This document shows, in pieces, positions 22,196-32,659 of a DNA stretch of 64,000 bases. The notes under the pieces are model-generated. The model saw nothing but the letters and a program-made list of their open reading frames with translations. It was not told where the DNA came from and did not search any database. The DNA is from Saccharum officinarum. Its lineage: Eukaryota > Streptophyta > Magnoliopsida > Poales > Poaceae. Each line of letters begins with the position of its first letter. The first letter of the stretch is position 1. Position numbers and translations under genes: made by a program. The stretch lies in the NCBI GenBank assembly GCA_020631735.1, contig CM036209.1, forward strand, positions 8,531,451 through 8,595,450, given 5' to 3'.

Positions 22196-25100
22196 TGTAA
22201 CACTCCGGTGTTACGCAAGCATTTGCATTGCAATCATAAGCATGGCATTTCATATCATTCATAATCATATGTGCTTAGGGTGTACCTTTAGTAAAATAAA
22301 AGTGTGGAAACTAGTATTGCATAACATGTTGGGATAATGTGCTAATGACATTCATCAAATTTGTTCAACTATAAATTTCATATCACTTAGAATTATAAGG
22401 AAAATTTTTGGAGCCACTAAATCACTCAAAGTTTTGTCAAAGATTTATTTTAAAAATGTTATTTGAAAATATTCAAAAATCCTCCCTAAATTAGCTTTTA
22501 TTCTAAAAATCAAAATCTATAAGAGTTTTGAGGTTGGCCCCTTAATCAAAGTTGTAGAGAATTAAATTCTAAGCAACTTTTATTTTTGGGTCATTTCCAG
22601 AAAATGTCTTTTTCTTGTTCAAAATAGGGTTTGAAAACTGTATTTGAAATTGGTTTCAATTTAGAAAATAAAAAAAATCAAAACTAACCTAAGCAGGCCG
22701 CCGCTTCCCTTCTCGGCCCGCCCGCGAAGCGGCCCGGCCCAGCTGACCCCGCGCTCGCCCGCCCGCCCGCGCGTCATGCCCGCTCGCTCGCGCTCGCCGC
22801 GACACGCCCGCGCCCGCGCAGGCACCGCGCGCCCTGTGGCCGGCATGCGCCGCTCGCCGTCGGTGGCCCCCGCCAGCGCGCGCCTCGCTCTTCTAAGTCG
22901 CCTGCGCTCCGCGTCCACCCTCCCTCTCCGAATTTCTCTGCCTCGGCCTTCCTCCGCTCCGTGCCGCGCGAGCACCGCACCGCGCAAGCACCGCCACCGC
23001 CGCACCCGCCGGCCAAATTGGCCGACGGTGAGCCGCCATAGCTCGCCTTCTCGCGCACCCAACTTCGCCTCCTTCTCTGGCACCCCGTGCGCACCTCGTT
23101 GCCGTCACCCGAGCCAAGCAGTTGCGGATTCCGTGCATCCGCCGCCAGCGGCCATGGCGCCACCGCGCGCGCGGCCTCCCACGGGAGTGATTCCCCGCTA
23201 CCCCTCTTGCTTCTCTATCACCGAAAACGGGTCCGCCTCCTCCCCGCGCACCTGTTGCTCGCTTTTCCGCACCCGGGCGTGGTCGGCAATGGCCACCGGC
23301 CGGTCGACGCGCGGCCGCGACATTGCGGTCACCGGCGCCTCCGGCTTCGCCCCCCCGGCCTCCTCGCGCGAGCGGCCGTGGGCCGAAGCCCGAGCCGGGC
23401 CTGCTCACTCTTTCCCCCGCGCGCGTGAACCAGGCCGAGAACGGCCACGGGCCGGTTTACTTCCACGGGCCGGCCCAGTTTCAATAATAAAAATCGTTTT
23501 CTGTTTTCTTTTATTATTCATGATGAAAAATATTGTGGAAAATGTTTTTGCATTCATTTGAGCTCCAAAAATTGTGAAATAAATTTCTATGGACTCATTG
23601 GAACCAGATCTACAATATAAAAATATTGCATGTCATTTTTGGGATACTTTTCTGTAGAGCTTTAATTAATTCTTGATATTGCTGGTATCTTGTAAAATGG
23701 TTAGTAAATCCTATATGTATCAGAAAAATATGATTTCAAGTTTGTTAATCTTCTTATATCATGTACTTCCTAGGAAAAAATATGTTTCATGCATGTGCTG
23801 TGGGAAAAATTTTGAGGTGTAGTTCAAGTGCCTTTAATGGCTGATTTTTGTTATTTTTGCTAGAGAGCAAACTTTGTATAAAACATGCATGTGATAATTT
23901 TTGTACAGTCATAGTATGCTATGAAGGACCTAGGAAAAATATTAATTCTGTTGTTTGACACTTTTCATAGTACAAAGTAATTTCATGCTCATTTTTTATG
24001 CTATAGCTTGTCATTTTTGTATAGGATAGTTTACTTATCCAAATGCCATGAAATTTTTATGGTAGTCGGTTTAGGGTAGTATTATGCTACTGTAATTTTC
24101 TTAGATTTTTAGAAGCATCAGAAATATATGTTGCTATTCAAACCTATTATTATTTAGGGTTTAAGCAAGTGTTGCTTTAAGTGTGATTAAGAAATTAGTA
24201 AAGCTTTGGTGTATCTTTGAAGCATTTCATAAGATATGTTAACTTAACATAATAGTAGTAGAAGAGAATGCAGTAGATGACATGTGCTTGTAGTACATAG
24301 TTTCTTGGATGATGTTGACTACCTTGCATTTCAACATATCCATTGCATTCATCTCCTTCGATGCACGTTTGCATGATCACTTACGCACATTGCATCATAT
24401 AGGATCGCAAACCGAGAACCCAGTCGTCTTACCCGAGGAGCTAGAGGAGCAGCTCGAGGTGCATCAGCAGGAGGTGACCGAAGCCGAAGAGGAGGTCGGT
24501 GAAGATCTCCCAGAGTGCCCCGACCACCGTCCGAGCTCTTTTGAGAGAGGCAAGCCTCGGAGCATTTCTCTCCCGGTTTGCAAATAATTTATTATTAACT
24601 TTACTTAATTTGATGCATTACGTTTAGGAGTTGTTTGCAAACGTTGCTGCATTATACCTTGCTTACCTTTGTTATACTATATCCTTGTTACCCTGGTATC
24701 CGCAGTCGAGTCAATGCTTAGCTTGCTTAGACCGGTAGAAGTCGGGTGATTTCCTGTCACCTGCGAGCTATAGGTGGTTACCTGGATCTGCTTGGATGAG
24801 TATGAAATCATGGTATAACTAAGTGTCGAAATGAATTTGAGACCGGGCGGAAACTTGCAGGGTTTCGGACTGTAGTGTTTTCCGTCTGTGTCGATTAAGG
24901 ACCGTCCGTTGTTGGACCTCGGGTCATGTTGAACGCATGCCTCACATTTAGCTGGCCGGATAAAGTACCTTCCGACCGCGAAACTGGGAGATTATTCGGG
25001 CCGAGTGGATTACCCGCAACGCACTGTACCGGAGCAGTAGTGGCAGGATACGGGGGCGCGATGATAAGGCCAAAGAGCAGTCGGGCGGCCCTCGGGTACA

Positions 25101-26021
25101 AGTGGTTCCTGGCAAGCTCGCGACTTTACCTGAATGGTTGACTCGGTGACCAACACCTCACTTTAGCGGGTGAGTGATGTTTGTGTGAGGAATAACTTAC
25201 CAGCTGGTTAATAATCGATTCGAATCGCCATCGTTCACTGGATAGTGAACACTTGACTTGAGCTACTTCATCGTAGTAATATTGATGAATCACTTGGATA
25301 GTTATGTGGAAGATGACATGATAACTATTATTAATGATCAATGGTAATCCTTACTTGCTTAATTACATGTTACTCTAGCACCAGTGCAAACATAGTTGAC
25401 AGGGTAATAAAGAGTTAATTACTGCATGCTTTTGGAAAGAAATTGTTAAGTTAAAAATGCTTTTCTTGCAAATGAGTCAGCTACCCCACCAGAAAGCCTA
25501 TCATGATTCCTTGGTGTCTTTCATTTCTGGTTTATGACGGGTAAGTCTAGCTGAGTACCTTCTCGTACTCAGGGCTTTGTTCCCACTTGTTGCAGATGGA
25601 CAGATGTATTACGGCTACTGTATCAACTGCCTCTATCCTGTGATGGGCGAAGCTTAGGACCATAGGCAATGGTCATTCGTTAATTCTCGTCTGATGCTTT
25701 TGCTGGAGATGGTCACAAGCTGGCACTTTATTTCAAAATGTTGTGTGTGTGCGTAATTTGAACTACCGCTTCTGCTACTTTTATTCGAACCTGGTTTGTA
25801 ATAACTATGTTTAAACTCCGATGTATTTTATGCCGTGAACTTTTATGTAACTTATGATGGTGACCGCTAAACTTAGTACGATCTTGGCTGTTATGTGAAA
25901 TGGTTTGAAATCCGTCGAGATTTCACAGACTACCGGGTTATACGGGCTTAAGTTTGTTAAATTGTCCTTCCGTTGGATGATTTTCCTACTTAATCTCGTA
26001 TAATTGAGCGGTTCTGTTACA
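22196..26021 (+). repeat. 5' LTR of family A copy 1
   Basis: 3826 bp, from TGTAAC to GTTACA, so its ends are perfect 6 bp inverted repeats. The first bases form a stem (GTAACAC 22197-22203, GTGTTAC 22208-22214). It contains a GC-rich island (22690-23480) in otherwise AT-rich DNA, an acidic mini-ORF (24401-24587), and the conserved hairpin region near the 3' end. Confidence 0.9.
25541..25598 (+). promoter_or_regulatory. Possible 5' splice donor, hairpin and AG-ATG in LTR A
   Basis: CGG followed by GTAAGT at 25541 is an excellent donor. Ten bases on, CTGAGTAC (25551-25558) and GTACTCAG (25565-25572) form a perfect 8 bp stem with a 6-base loop. A pyrimidine-rich run ends in TTGCAG at 25595, followed directly by ATG. 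The same arrangement is at 36002, 37721 and 48196 in the other LTR copies. It may serve splicing, packaging or polyadenylation; only the structure is seen. Confidence 0.55.
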
Positions 26022-26023
26022 GC

Positions 26024-26035
26024 TGGCATCAGAGC
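26024..26035 (+). promoter_or_regulatory. Primer binding site, copy 1
   Basis: TGGCATCAGAGC, two bases after the LTR, differs by one base from the common plant initiator-Met tRNA primer site TGGTATCAGAGC. Confidence 0.85.
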
Positions 26036-26727
26036 ATGGTTTAGCATGATTACTGTTCATAAGTGTATTTAAAACAAAATTCTGTTTAAAAAGTGTGATT
26101 TTAAAACTAAAGGTGTGCCAGTGGTCATATCCTGTATGCCCAGTTAAGGACTCTAGGTGGCTATTTAAGTACTAACTTGGGGTTCTTGCACCATATTTTT
26201 CTTTCGTTGCTCATACGACGTGCTATTGTATGAGTGTCACTTAATTGAGTGGTAATGTATGGATCAGTTACCACTACGCTTTGGTAAGTATGAGCTGTGA
26301 GAGCATGATCGGATACACCGTCGATCTAGGGAGAGTGCTTATATGATACTAGAATAATTACATGTTTTACACATGTTTTTATGAAAGTATCGCATGTATG
26401 GGTGTTCCGTCTGTTGAGGCGATGCCGTCAATAGGACGATGTGTTTGGGTAGTTACTACCGTTGTACACGCATCTGGGGATTCGTGTAGAGCGTGTAGGT
26501 AGATTTACTGCTTTCATGCATTCATGGGGAATGGGCTGAAATGAATTTTCTGCAGGTACATAACATCGTTTATCGTGTAGATCGAATTAGTTACGTATAT
26601 GAGAGATCGTTTGTATGCCACCGAATTCATCGTTAGATGTCTTTATTTTCTAAGTTTGTGAGAACGTAAGACTCGCGCATGCATCATATTGCCTGTGCAT
26701 TTCATTCATAACATGCATTCCTCCCCT

Positions 26728-26736
26728 TATAAAAGG
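26728..26736 (+). promoter_or_regulatory. Internal TATA box upstream of ORF0
   Basis: TATAAAAGG lies 83 bp before the ORF0 ATG, in sequence between LTR and ORF0. It could drive a separate ORF0 transcript. The same word is at 38906-38914 in copy 2, and family B has TATAAAAA at 51945, 50 bp before its ORF0. Confidence 0.4.
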
Positions 26737-26810
26737 ATTATCCCAGTTTGATAAAAGTGACATCAACTTTAAATATGTTCTCACCGGGTAATTTAAAACT
26801 TGTGCTACAG

Positions 26811-27785
26811 ATGGCCCGCACGAAGCAGACTGCCCGTAAGTCCACTGGTGGAAGAGCACCCCGTCACCAGATGGCCCCGCGGGAGCGTCACAGCACGGAC
26901 ACTTTTCTAAGTGAGTTTGGCATGCCCACCTTGCTTTGGAGAGTGCTCCATGATGTGGGGTACCCAGAGGGTCAAGAGCCAGTGTACTCCTGGAGTGAGA
27001 GCCAGTTAGCTGAGGATGGACTTGTGGTAGTGGAAATCACCGTCCCTGCTCTTGGTGATGCGCCATAATGGGATGGTTGGCATTTGGAGTTTGAAGGATG
27101 CACTCCAGTTGAGGGTGCAGAGGGTGCAGCCTTTCACGTCATCCGAGACATAATGAGCAGGTTTCCTAATGAGTTGGCAGCAGCTTTGGCCGGTACTTTC
27201 CCGAGGGATGATCCTCGTGATGCCATTTGGGTGCAGCCGCAAGGAAGTGCCCTGGTTAGAGGCCCAAGTGAAGGACGGGCTAGCGACAACCACGCAATGA
27301 GTGCCATGTATGTAGCCATCAGAGCATACCAGGGTCTTAAGAGTACCTATTGGACCTTGACTGGTCTGCGTGGAGATGACCGGCTTGAAGCAAGGAAGCA
27401 GAAGAAGAAGCAAGCACGTGCTATAGCTAGCTTGCAGGAGCAGTTGGCCGACATGAGCTTGCAGCGAGATCGGGCTCTTGAGAGAGGTGAGAGTGCTATG
27501 CAGCGGGTACAGACGTTGACTCAGGCCAACAGAAATGCAGACCGCATGATGGGACAGCTAGTGCAGGAAAGGAATGAAGCCTGGAACGAGAGGGACCTTC
27601 TGAGGCAGAGGGTCGAGGAGCTAGAAGGGTATAATGCCAACTTGCATGAAGAGTTTCATGCCCTCTACAACAGGATGGGCCCGTATGCTCCTCTGGACGC
27701 CGCCCAGATGGACATCGACGACGACGCCGCTACTGATGGTAGCGATGGTGACGCCTCCGACCTTGATGACGGCCCCGAGGAGTAG
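26811..27785 (+). pseudogene. ORF0: histone H3-tail mimic protein with coiled coil and acidic tail (one internal stop)
   Basis: The ATG at 26811 follows TGCTACAG directly. After Met removal the protein would begin ARTKQTARKSTGG, identical to mature histone H3 residues 1-13. It continues with R (H3 K14), A-P-R, H (K18), Q, M, A, giving 18 of 21 matches. Lysines at the K4 and K9 positions are kept. Then comes a globular part with E-G-A-A-F and F-P-R-D-D-P ... W-V motifs (residues ~100-145), a Lys-rich start of a long heptad-like coiled coil (residues ~200-290), and a tail with about half Asp/Glu (last 24 residues). No histone fold follows the tail, so this is not an H3 gene. One TAA (27066-27068) interrupts a frame open for 324 codons. 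An in-frame ATG at 26775 would bury the tail; the AG before 26811 favours the shorter form. Function unknown; chromatin mimicry is an inference. Confidence 0.85.
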
Positions 27786-28143
27786 GCTAGTTGCCTTGCG
27801 TTAGTAGCTAGGCTCTATCGCGATGGCCTTCTTTTGGTTTCCATGTATCGTGTTGTATCCTGTTCGATCTTGAGACTGGCGATCTTTTGAATCTTGGTTG
27901 TGTATGCGATACCCGAACGCATAAAAGTCCAGTGTATGTATGCTGGCAACGTGGTTGTATGGAACGCGATGTTGCATTCGAAGTAATTTGATTAGTGATG
28001 TTGTTTTAATTGGAATGTGATTATTGTACCTCTGTTTTATTGCATGACTTGTTCTCTCCAATAAATTCAGTATGGCATGATTGTTCATTCGAATACAATT
28101 ACTACCACTTCGCTCAATTATTACTTGTTGCTGAAATATGCAG

Positions 28144-29628
28144 ATGGCAAACACTCGCCGTGCCACGTATGAGGCCGCTGAAACTGGTGGCAACGGTGCA
28201 GGGGCTGGTGGGGGTGGTGCAAACAACGTCAATCACCAGGAGCCACAGCCAGAGCCACAATTGCCCCCTCCTCCACCGCTCACTGCAGAGGTATTCTTCG
28301 CACAGTTCCTTAGAAGCCAGCGTAACGCCGAGCAGTCATAAAGGAATATGGAAGATTTTCTGCGTACCATCGCTGAAAATATTCAGAGAGGAAATAATCA
28401 AGGTGGTGGCCATGGGGTGAACCAGTACAACAATTTCAAGGATTTCATGGACACCAGGCCACCTATTTTCAAGGAAGCAGCAGAGCCACTCGACGCTGAA
28501 GAATGGATCAATACTATGGAAGATAAGTTCCGTGTGTTGAGGCTGACAGAAGTTCTGAAGACAGAATATGCTGCACATCAGCTACAGGGACCAGCAGGGA
28601 TGTGGTGGAAGCATCACCGCACCACCTTTCCTCCCAATGCCCAGATTACTTGGAGAGAATTCACTAAAGCGTTTAGGGGAGTTTATATTCCCCCAGGGTT
28701 GGTTGAGATGAAGCTCGGAGAGTTCTTGGCCTTAAATCAGGGTACCAAGACTGTAACACAGTATCTGCATGCCTTTAATAGCTTGTGCCGCTATGCTCCA
28801 GACATGGTCGACACAGATGCAAAGAGAATTACTAGTTTCAAGAGAGGGTTAAGTCTGAAGATGATGAAGCATGTGGGTACCAATACCCATGCCAGGTTCA
28901 ATGACTTTGTCAGTGATTGTTTGAAACAAGAAAAGAACAACAACGCCTACACTGCATCCAAGAATCGCAAGAGGGTGTTTGAGTCAGGACCATCCCAGTC
29001 CAGAGTTGTCACTGCAAATCGTCTTTCTTATCGTCCGTCCGCACCTGGTGCAAGGTTCAGGCCGCCACAACATAAAACCCAGAACTACAGGGGACCACAG
29101 AAGCCATACAAGATGGCCGTGCCGCCAACAAAGATCACCGCAGCTGCAGAACAGAGCAACTCCAAGGGAGCTATAGGATCTGCTGGTATAGTGAAGGGGC
29201 CCTGCTACAATTGTGGTCAGCCAGGCCACTTTTCAAAATTCTGCCCTTATCCGCCTAAAAAGAAGCAACAGACTTACACTGCCCGTGTGCACCATACCAC
29301 CGTTGATGAGATTCCTGAGGGAGAGCCTGTAACTGCCGGTAAGTTTCTTGTTAACCATCACCCTGCAGTTGTTCTATTTGATTCTGGATCCTCGCATTCT
29401 TTTATGAGTCAAGCATTTGTACGGAAGCATGAACAACTATGCACAGAATTGAGTTATGGTTATCGTATAAGTTCAACCGGGGCTGATGTGTTAACCAATA
29501 AGATGGTTAGAGGGGCAACCCTTGAGTTAGGTAGTCGGAAGTTTCGAGTAAACCTGATAGTTATGCCTGGACTAGTTTTGGATGTAATAATAGGAATGAG
29601 CTGGATGAAGAACTGGGGGCAGTCATAG
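28144..29628 (+). pseudogene. Gag and aspartic protease, copy 1
   Basis: The ATG follows ATATGCAG directly. The Gly- and Pro-rich N terminus is followed by a retrotransposon Gag domain (about 28440-28930, with a W-W-K-H-H segment), a zinc knuckle C-Y-N-C-G-Q-P-G-H-F-S-K-F-C (about 29204) and an aspartic protease with active-site F-D-S-G-S-S (about 29380). Gag would form the particle and protease would cut the polyprotein. A TAA at 28339-28341 replaces CAA found in copy 2. The frame ends at a TAG in a G-run region, where pol continues in another frame; the same break is in copy 2. The spacer 27786-28143 is non-coding. Confidence 0.88.
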
Positions 29629-29631
29629 ATA

Positions 29632-31109
29632 CAAGCAGTCGGTTGCTTACCCTTAAGGATCCCCAGGGAGAGGGTACTTTCCTGGTACCATTGCCCAAAA
29701 GAACAGACCTTGTGAGTGTGACCTGTGCCATGGAAGTTGTTCCTATCCACCAGATCCCGGTAGTGTGTGAGTTCCCGGATGTGTTTCCAGACGAGTTACC
29801 TGGCCTTCCTCCAGATAGAGATGTTGAGTTTGGAATCGAGTTGATCCCCGGGACAGCTCCTATTTCGAGGAGACCCTATCGGATGCCTCCGGATGAGTTA
29901 GCTAAGCTGAAGAAGCAACTGGAAGAATTGCTAAAGAAGGGGTTTATCCGACCGAGTAAGTCTGAGTGGGGATGTCCTGCCTTGTTCGTGAAGAAAAAGA
30001 AAGAGGGTACTCTGAGAATGTGTGTGGATTATCGACCTCTTAATGCTGTAACTATCAAGAATAAATATCCTTTGCCTCATATCGACGTTTTGTTTGATCA
30101 GTTGGCTAAAGCTAGAGTGTTCTCCAAGATAGACCTAAGATCAGGGTATCATCAGATAAAGATCAGGCCACAAGATGTCCCGAAAACCGCCTTTTCTACC
30201 AGATACGGGTTGTACGAGTATCTTGTTATGTCTTTTGGCTTAACAAATGCTCCTGCATACTTTATGTATCTGATGAATACGGTTTTCATGCCAGAGTTGG
30301 ACAAGTTTGTAGTTGTCTTCATTGATGACATTCTAGTATACTCTGAGAATGAGAAAGATCATGAAGAGCATCTGAGAATTGTCTTGACCAGACTGAGAGA
30401 TCATAAGTTGTATGCTAAGTTCAGCAAATGTGAATTTTGGTTGAAGAAAGTTCCTTTCCTTGGTCATATTCTATCTAAGAATGGAGTTTCGGTAGATCCG
30501 AGCAAGGTGCAAGAGGTTATGGATTGGAAAACTCCAACCACAGTACCAGAAGTCAGGAGTTTCCTAGGGTTAGCTGGTTACTATCGCCGCTTTATCCCAG
30601 ACTTCTCGAAGATTGCCAAGCCGATGACAAGTTTGTTACAGAAAGATCACAAGTTTGTGTGGACAGAGGAGTGTGAGACAGCTTTCCACACCTTGCGGAA
30701 ACTGTTGACCACTGCTCCAGTTCTTGCACAGCCAGATATCGAGAAACCTTTTGATGTGTTCTATGACGCATCAAAAATAGGATTAGGCTGTGTTCTGATG
30801 CAAGAAGGAAGAGTCATTGCTTATGCCTCCCGTCAGTTGAGAAAACATGAAATCAATTATCCGACACATGATCTTGAGCTTGCCGCCGTAGTGCATGCCT
30901 TAAAGATTTGGAGACACTATTTACTTGGTAATGTGTGCAATATTTTCACCGATCATAAGAGTCTCAAGTACATTTTCACCCAACCAGAATTGAACATGAG
31001 ACAGCGAAGATGGTTAGAACTAATTAAAGATTACAACTTGAATGTACAGTATCACCCTGGGAAAGCCAATGTGGTAGCCGACGCTTTGAGTAAAAGTCGC
31101 ATTGTCTGA
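29632..31109 (+). pseudogene. Reverse transcriptase and RNase H, copy 1
   Basis: It is in a different frame from gag. Visible in order: [13 protein letters not shown] linker (about 29775), L-R-M-C-V-D-Y-R motif, [11 protein letters not shown] (about 30125), active-site F-I-D-D-I-L-V-Y (about 30318), [11 protein letters not shown] thumb region, RNase H with F-Y-D-A-S (about 30760), and [13 protein letters not shown]. This is the plant Ty3/gypsy order. It copies element RNA into cDNA. The frame ends early at 31109 because of a one-base loss near 31092 relative to copy 2. Confidence 0.92.
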
Positions 31110-32626
31110 ATATGCAACCCTTACTCGAGGATGGTTTTAATCTAATGCACCCTGCCGTGTTACATAGTATTTAGATCAGTTGCACCTTAGAAAGTAAGAT
31201 AATAGAAGGTCAGAAAGCAGACAAAGGGATATTCCACATCAAAAAGGAAATTAGAGAAGAACCCTCAAAACACTTCAGAGTGGACGAGCAGGACGTGTTG
31301 TGGTTCGACAACCGTCTTGTTGTTCCAAAGGATAGAGAGCTTAAGAATAAAATTATGGATGAAGCTCATCACTCTAAGTTGTCCATTCATCCTGGCAGTA
31401 GTAAAATGTATCAAGAACTAAGACCTCGCTATTGGTGGACAAAGATGAAGAAGGAAATTGCAGCTTATGTAGCCAGATGTGACACATGTTGTCGAGTGAA
31501 AGCTATTCACATGAAACCTGCCGGATTGTTGCAACCTTTGTCAGTACCTAGTTGGAAGTGGGATGATATAAGTATGGATTTCATCACAGGTTTGCCCACT
31601 ACTCAGAAAGGCCATGATTCGATTTGGGTAATCGTGGATCGTCTTACCAAGACAGCCCACTTTTTGCCTGTCAAGACAGTTTATAGACCACCTCAATATG
31701 CCGAGAAGTATATTGCAGAGATTGTGAGATTGCATGGCATACCGAAGACTATCGTGTCTGACAGAGGGTCACAGTTCACTGCTCACTTTTGGGAGCATTT
31801 GCACAAAGGTTTGGGAACTAGTCTGATTCGTAGCACTGCCTATCATCCTCAAACAGATGGTCAGACTGAAAGAGTTAATGCTGTTTTAGAAGATATGTTA
31901 AGAGCTTGTGTGTTGTCTTCCAGAGGTTCATGGGAGTCGTGGTTACCTTTAGCAGAATTCGCGTATAATAATAGCTATCAAGAAAGTATCAAGATGGCAC
32001 CTTTTGAGGCTCTGTATGGACGAAAGTGTAGAACACCTTTAAACTGGATTGAGCCAGGGGAAAGAAGGTATTATGGTATTGACTTTGTGGAAGAAGCCGA
32101 AAAGAAAGTTCATATCATTCAGCAAAATATGAGAGCAGCTCAGTCACGTCAGAAAAGTTATGCGGATAAGAGAAGGAGACCACTTGTGTTCGAAGTTGGT
32201 GACTATGTTTATCTAAAAGTCACGCCAATGAAGAAGAAGCGGTTTGGAATACGCAGAAAGCTTGCCGCCAGATTTGTAGGACCCTACAAAATCTTGGAAA
32301 GGAAGGGTCCAGTGGCTTACAAATTGGAATTACCAGAATCAATGGGTGCTATATTCTCAGTTTTTCACGTATCACATCTCAAGAAATGTTTGCGCGTTCC
32401 AGAGGAAATAATTGAACCTCGAGGCATAAAACTTAAGTCAGATCTGGTGTATCGTGAGCAGCCAATTCGAGTTTTGGATTCCAAAGAAAGGGCTACTCGA
32501 AACAGTGTGGTGAAAACATATAAGATACAATGGAGTCATCATGATGAAGGAGATGCATCTTGGGAAACGGGTGAATACCTACAAAAAGCATACGAAGATT
32601 TTTATAATAAATGGTTCGTAACCTAA
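31110..32626 (+). pseudogene. Integrase with C-terminal chromodomain, copy 1
   Basis: The integrase zinc finger has H-H-S-K-L-S-I-H-P-G ... C-D-T-C-C (about 31365-31490). The catalytic core has D in M-D-F-I-T-G-L-P (about 31577), D in V-S-D-R-G-S-Q-F (about 31756), and E in Q-T-E-R-V-N (about 31865). A G-P-Y-K-I-L segment follows, then a chromodomain with K-I-Q-W-S-H-H ... A-S-W-E-T (about 32525-32575). Plant chromovirus chromodomains are thought to steer integration to methylated H3 in heterochromatin. A TAG at 31172-31174 breaks the link to RNase H. Stop TAA at 32624. Confidence 0.9.
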
Positions 32627-32658
32627 ATCTCGAGACGAGATTTTTATAAGGGGGAGGG
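32626..32658 (+). promoter_or_regulatory. Pre-PPT hairpin and polypurine tract, copy 1
   Basis: AATCTCG (32626-32632) and CGAGATT (32636-32642) form a 7 bp stem. The purine tract AAGGGGGAGGG (32648-32658) ends one base before the LTR. The stem is conserved in family B at 56120-56136. Confidence 0.8.
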
Positions 32659-32659
32659 C

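Noticed and set aside
22661..23561. Several long Arg/Pro/Ala-rich ORFs on both strands in the family A LTR
   Set aside because: They come from high GC content, overlap each other, and change frame between LTR copies.
26811..27068. A host histone H3 gene or pseudogene
   Set aside because: Only the tail is H3-like. The following residues have no histone fold, and the ORF lies between primer site and gag of a retrotransposon, present in both copies.
29460..29750. Minus-strand ORFs inside gag-pol, repeated at 41635-41925
   Set aside because: Antisense shadows; they recur only because the internal regions are copies.
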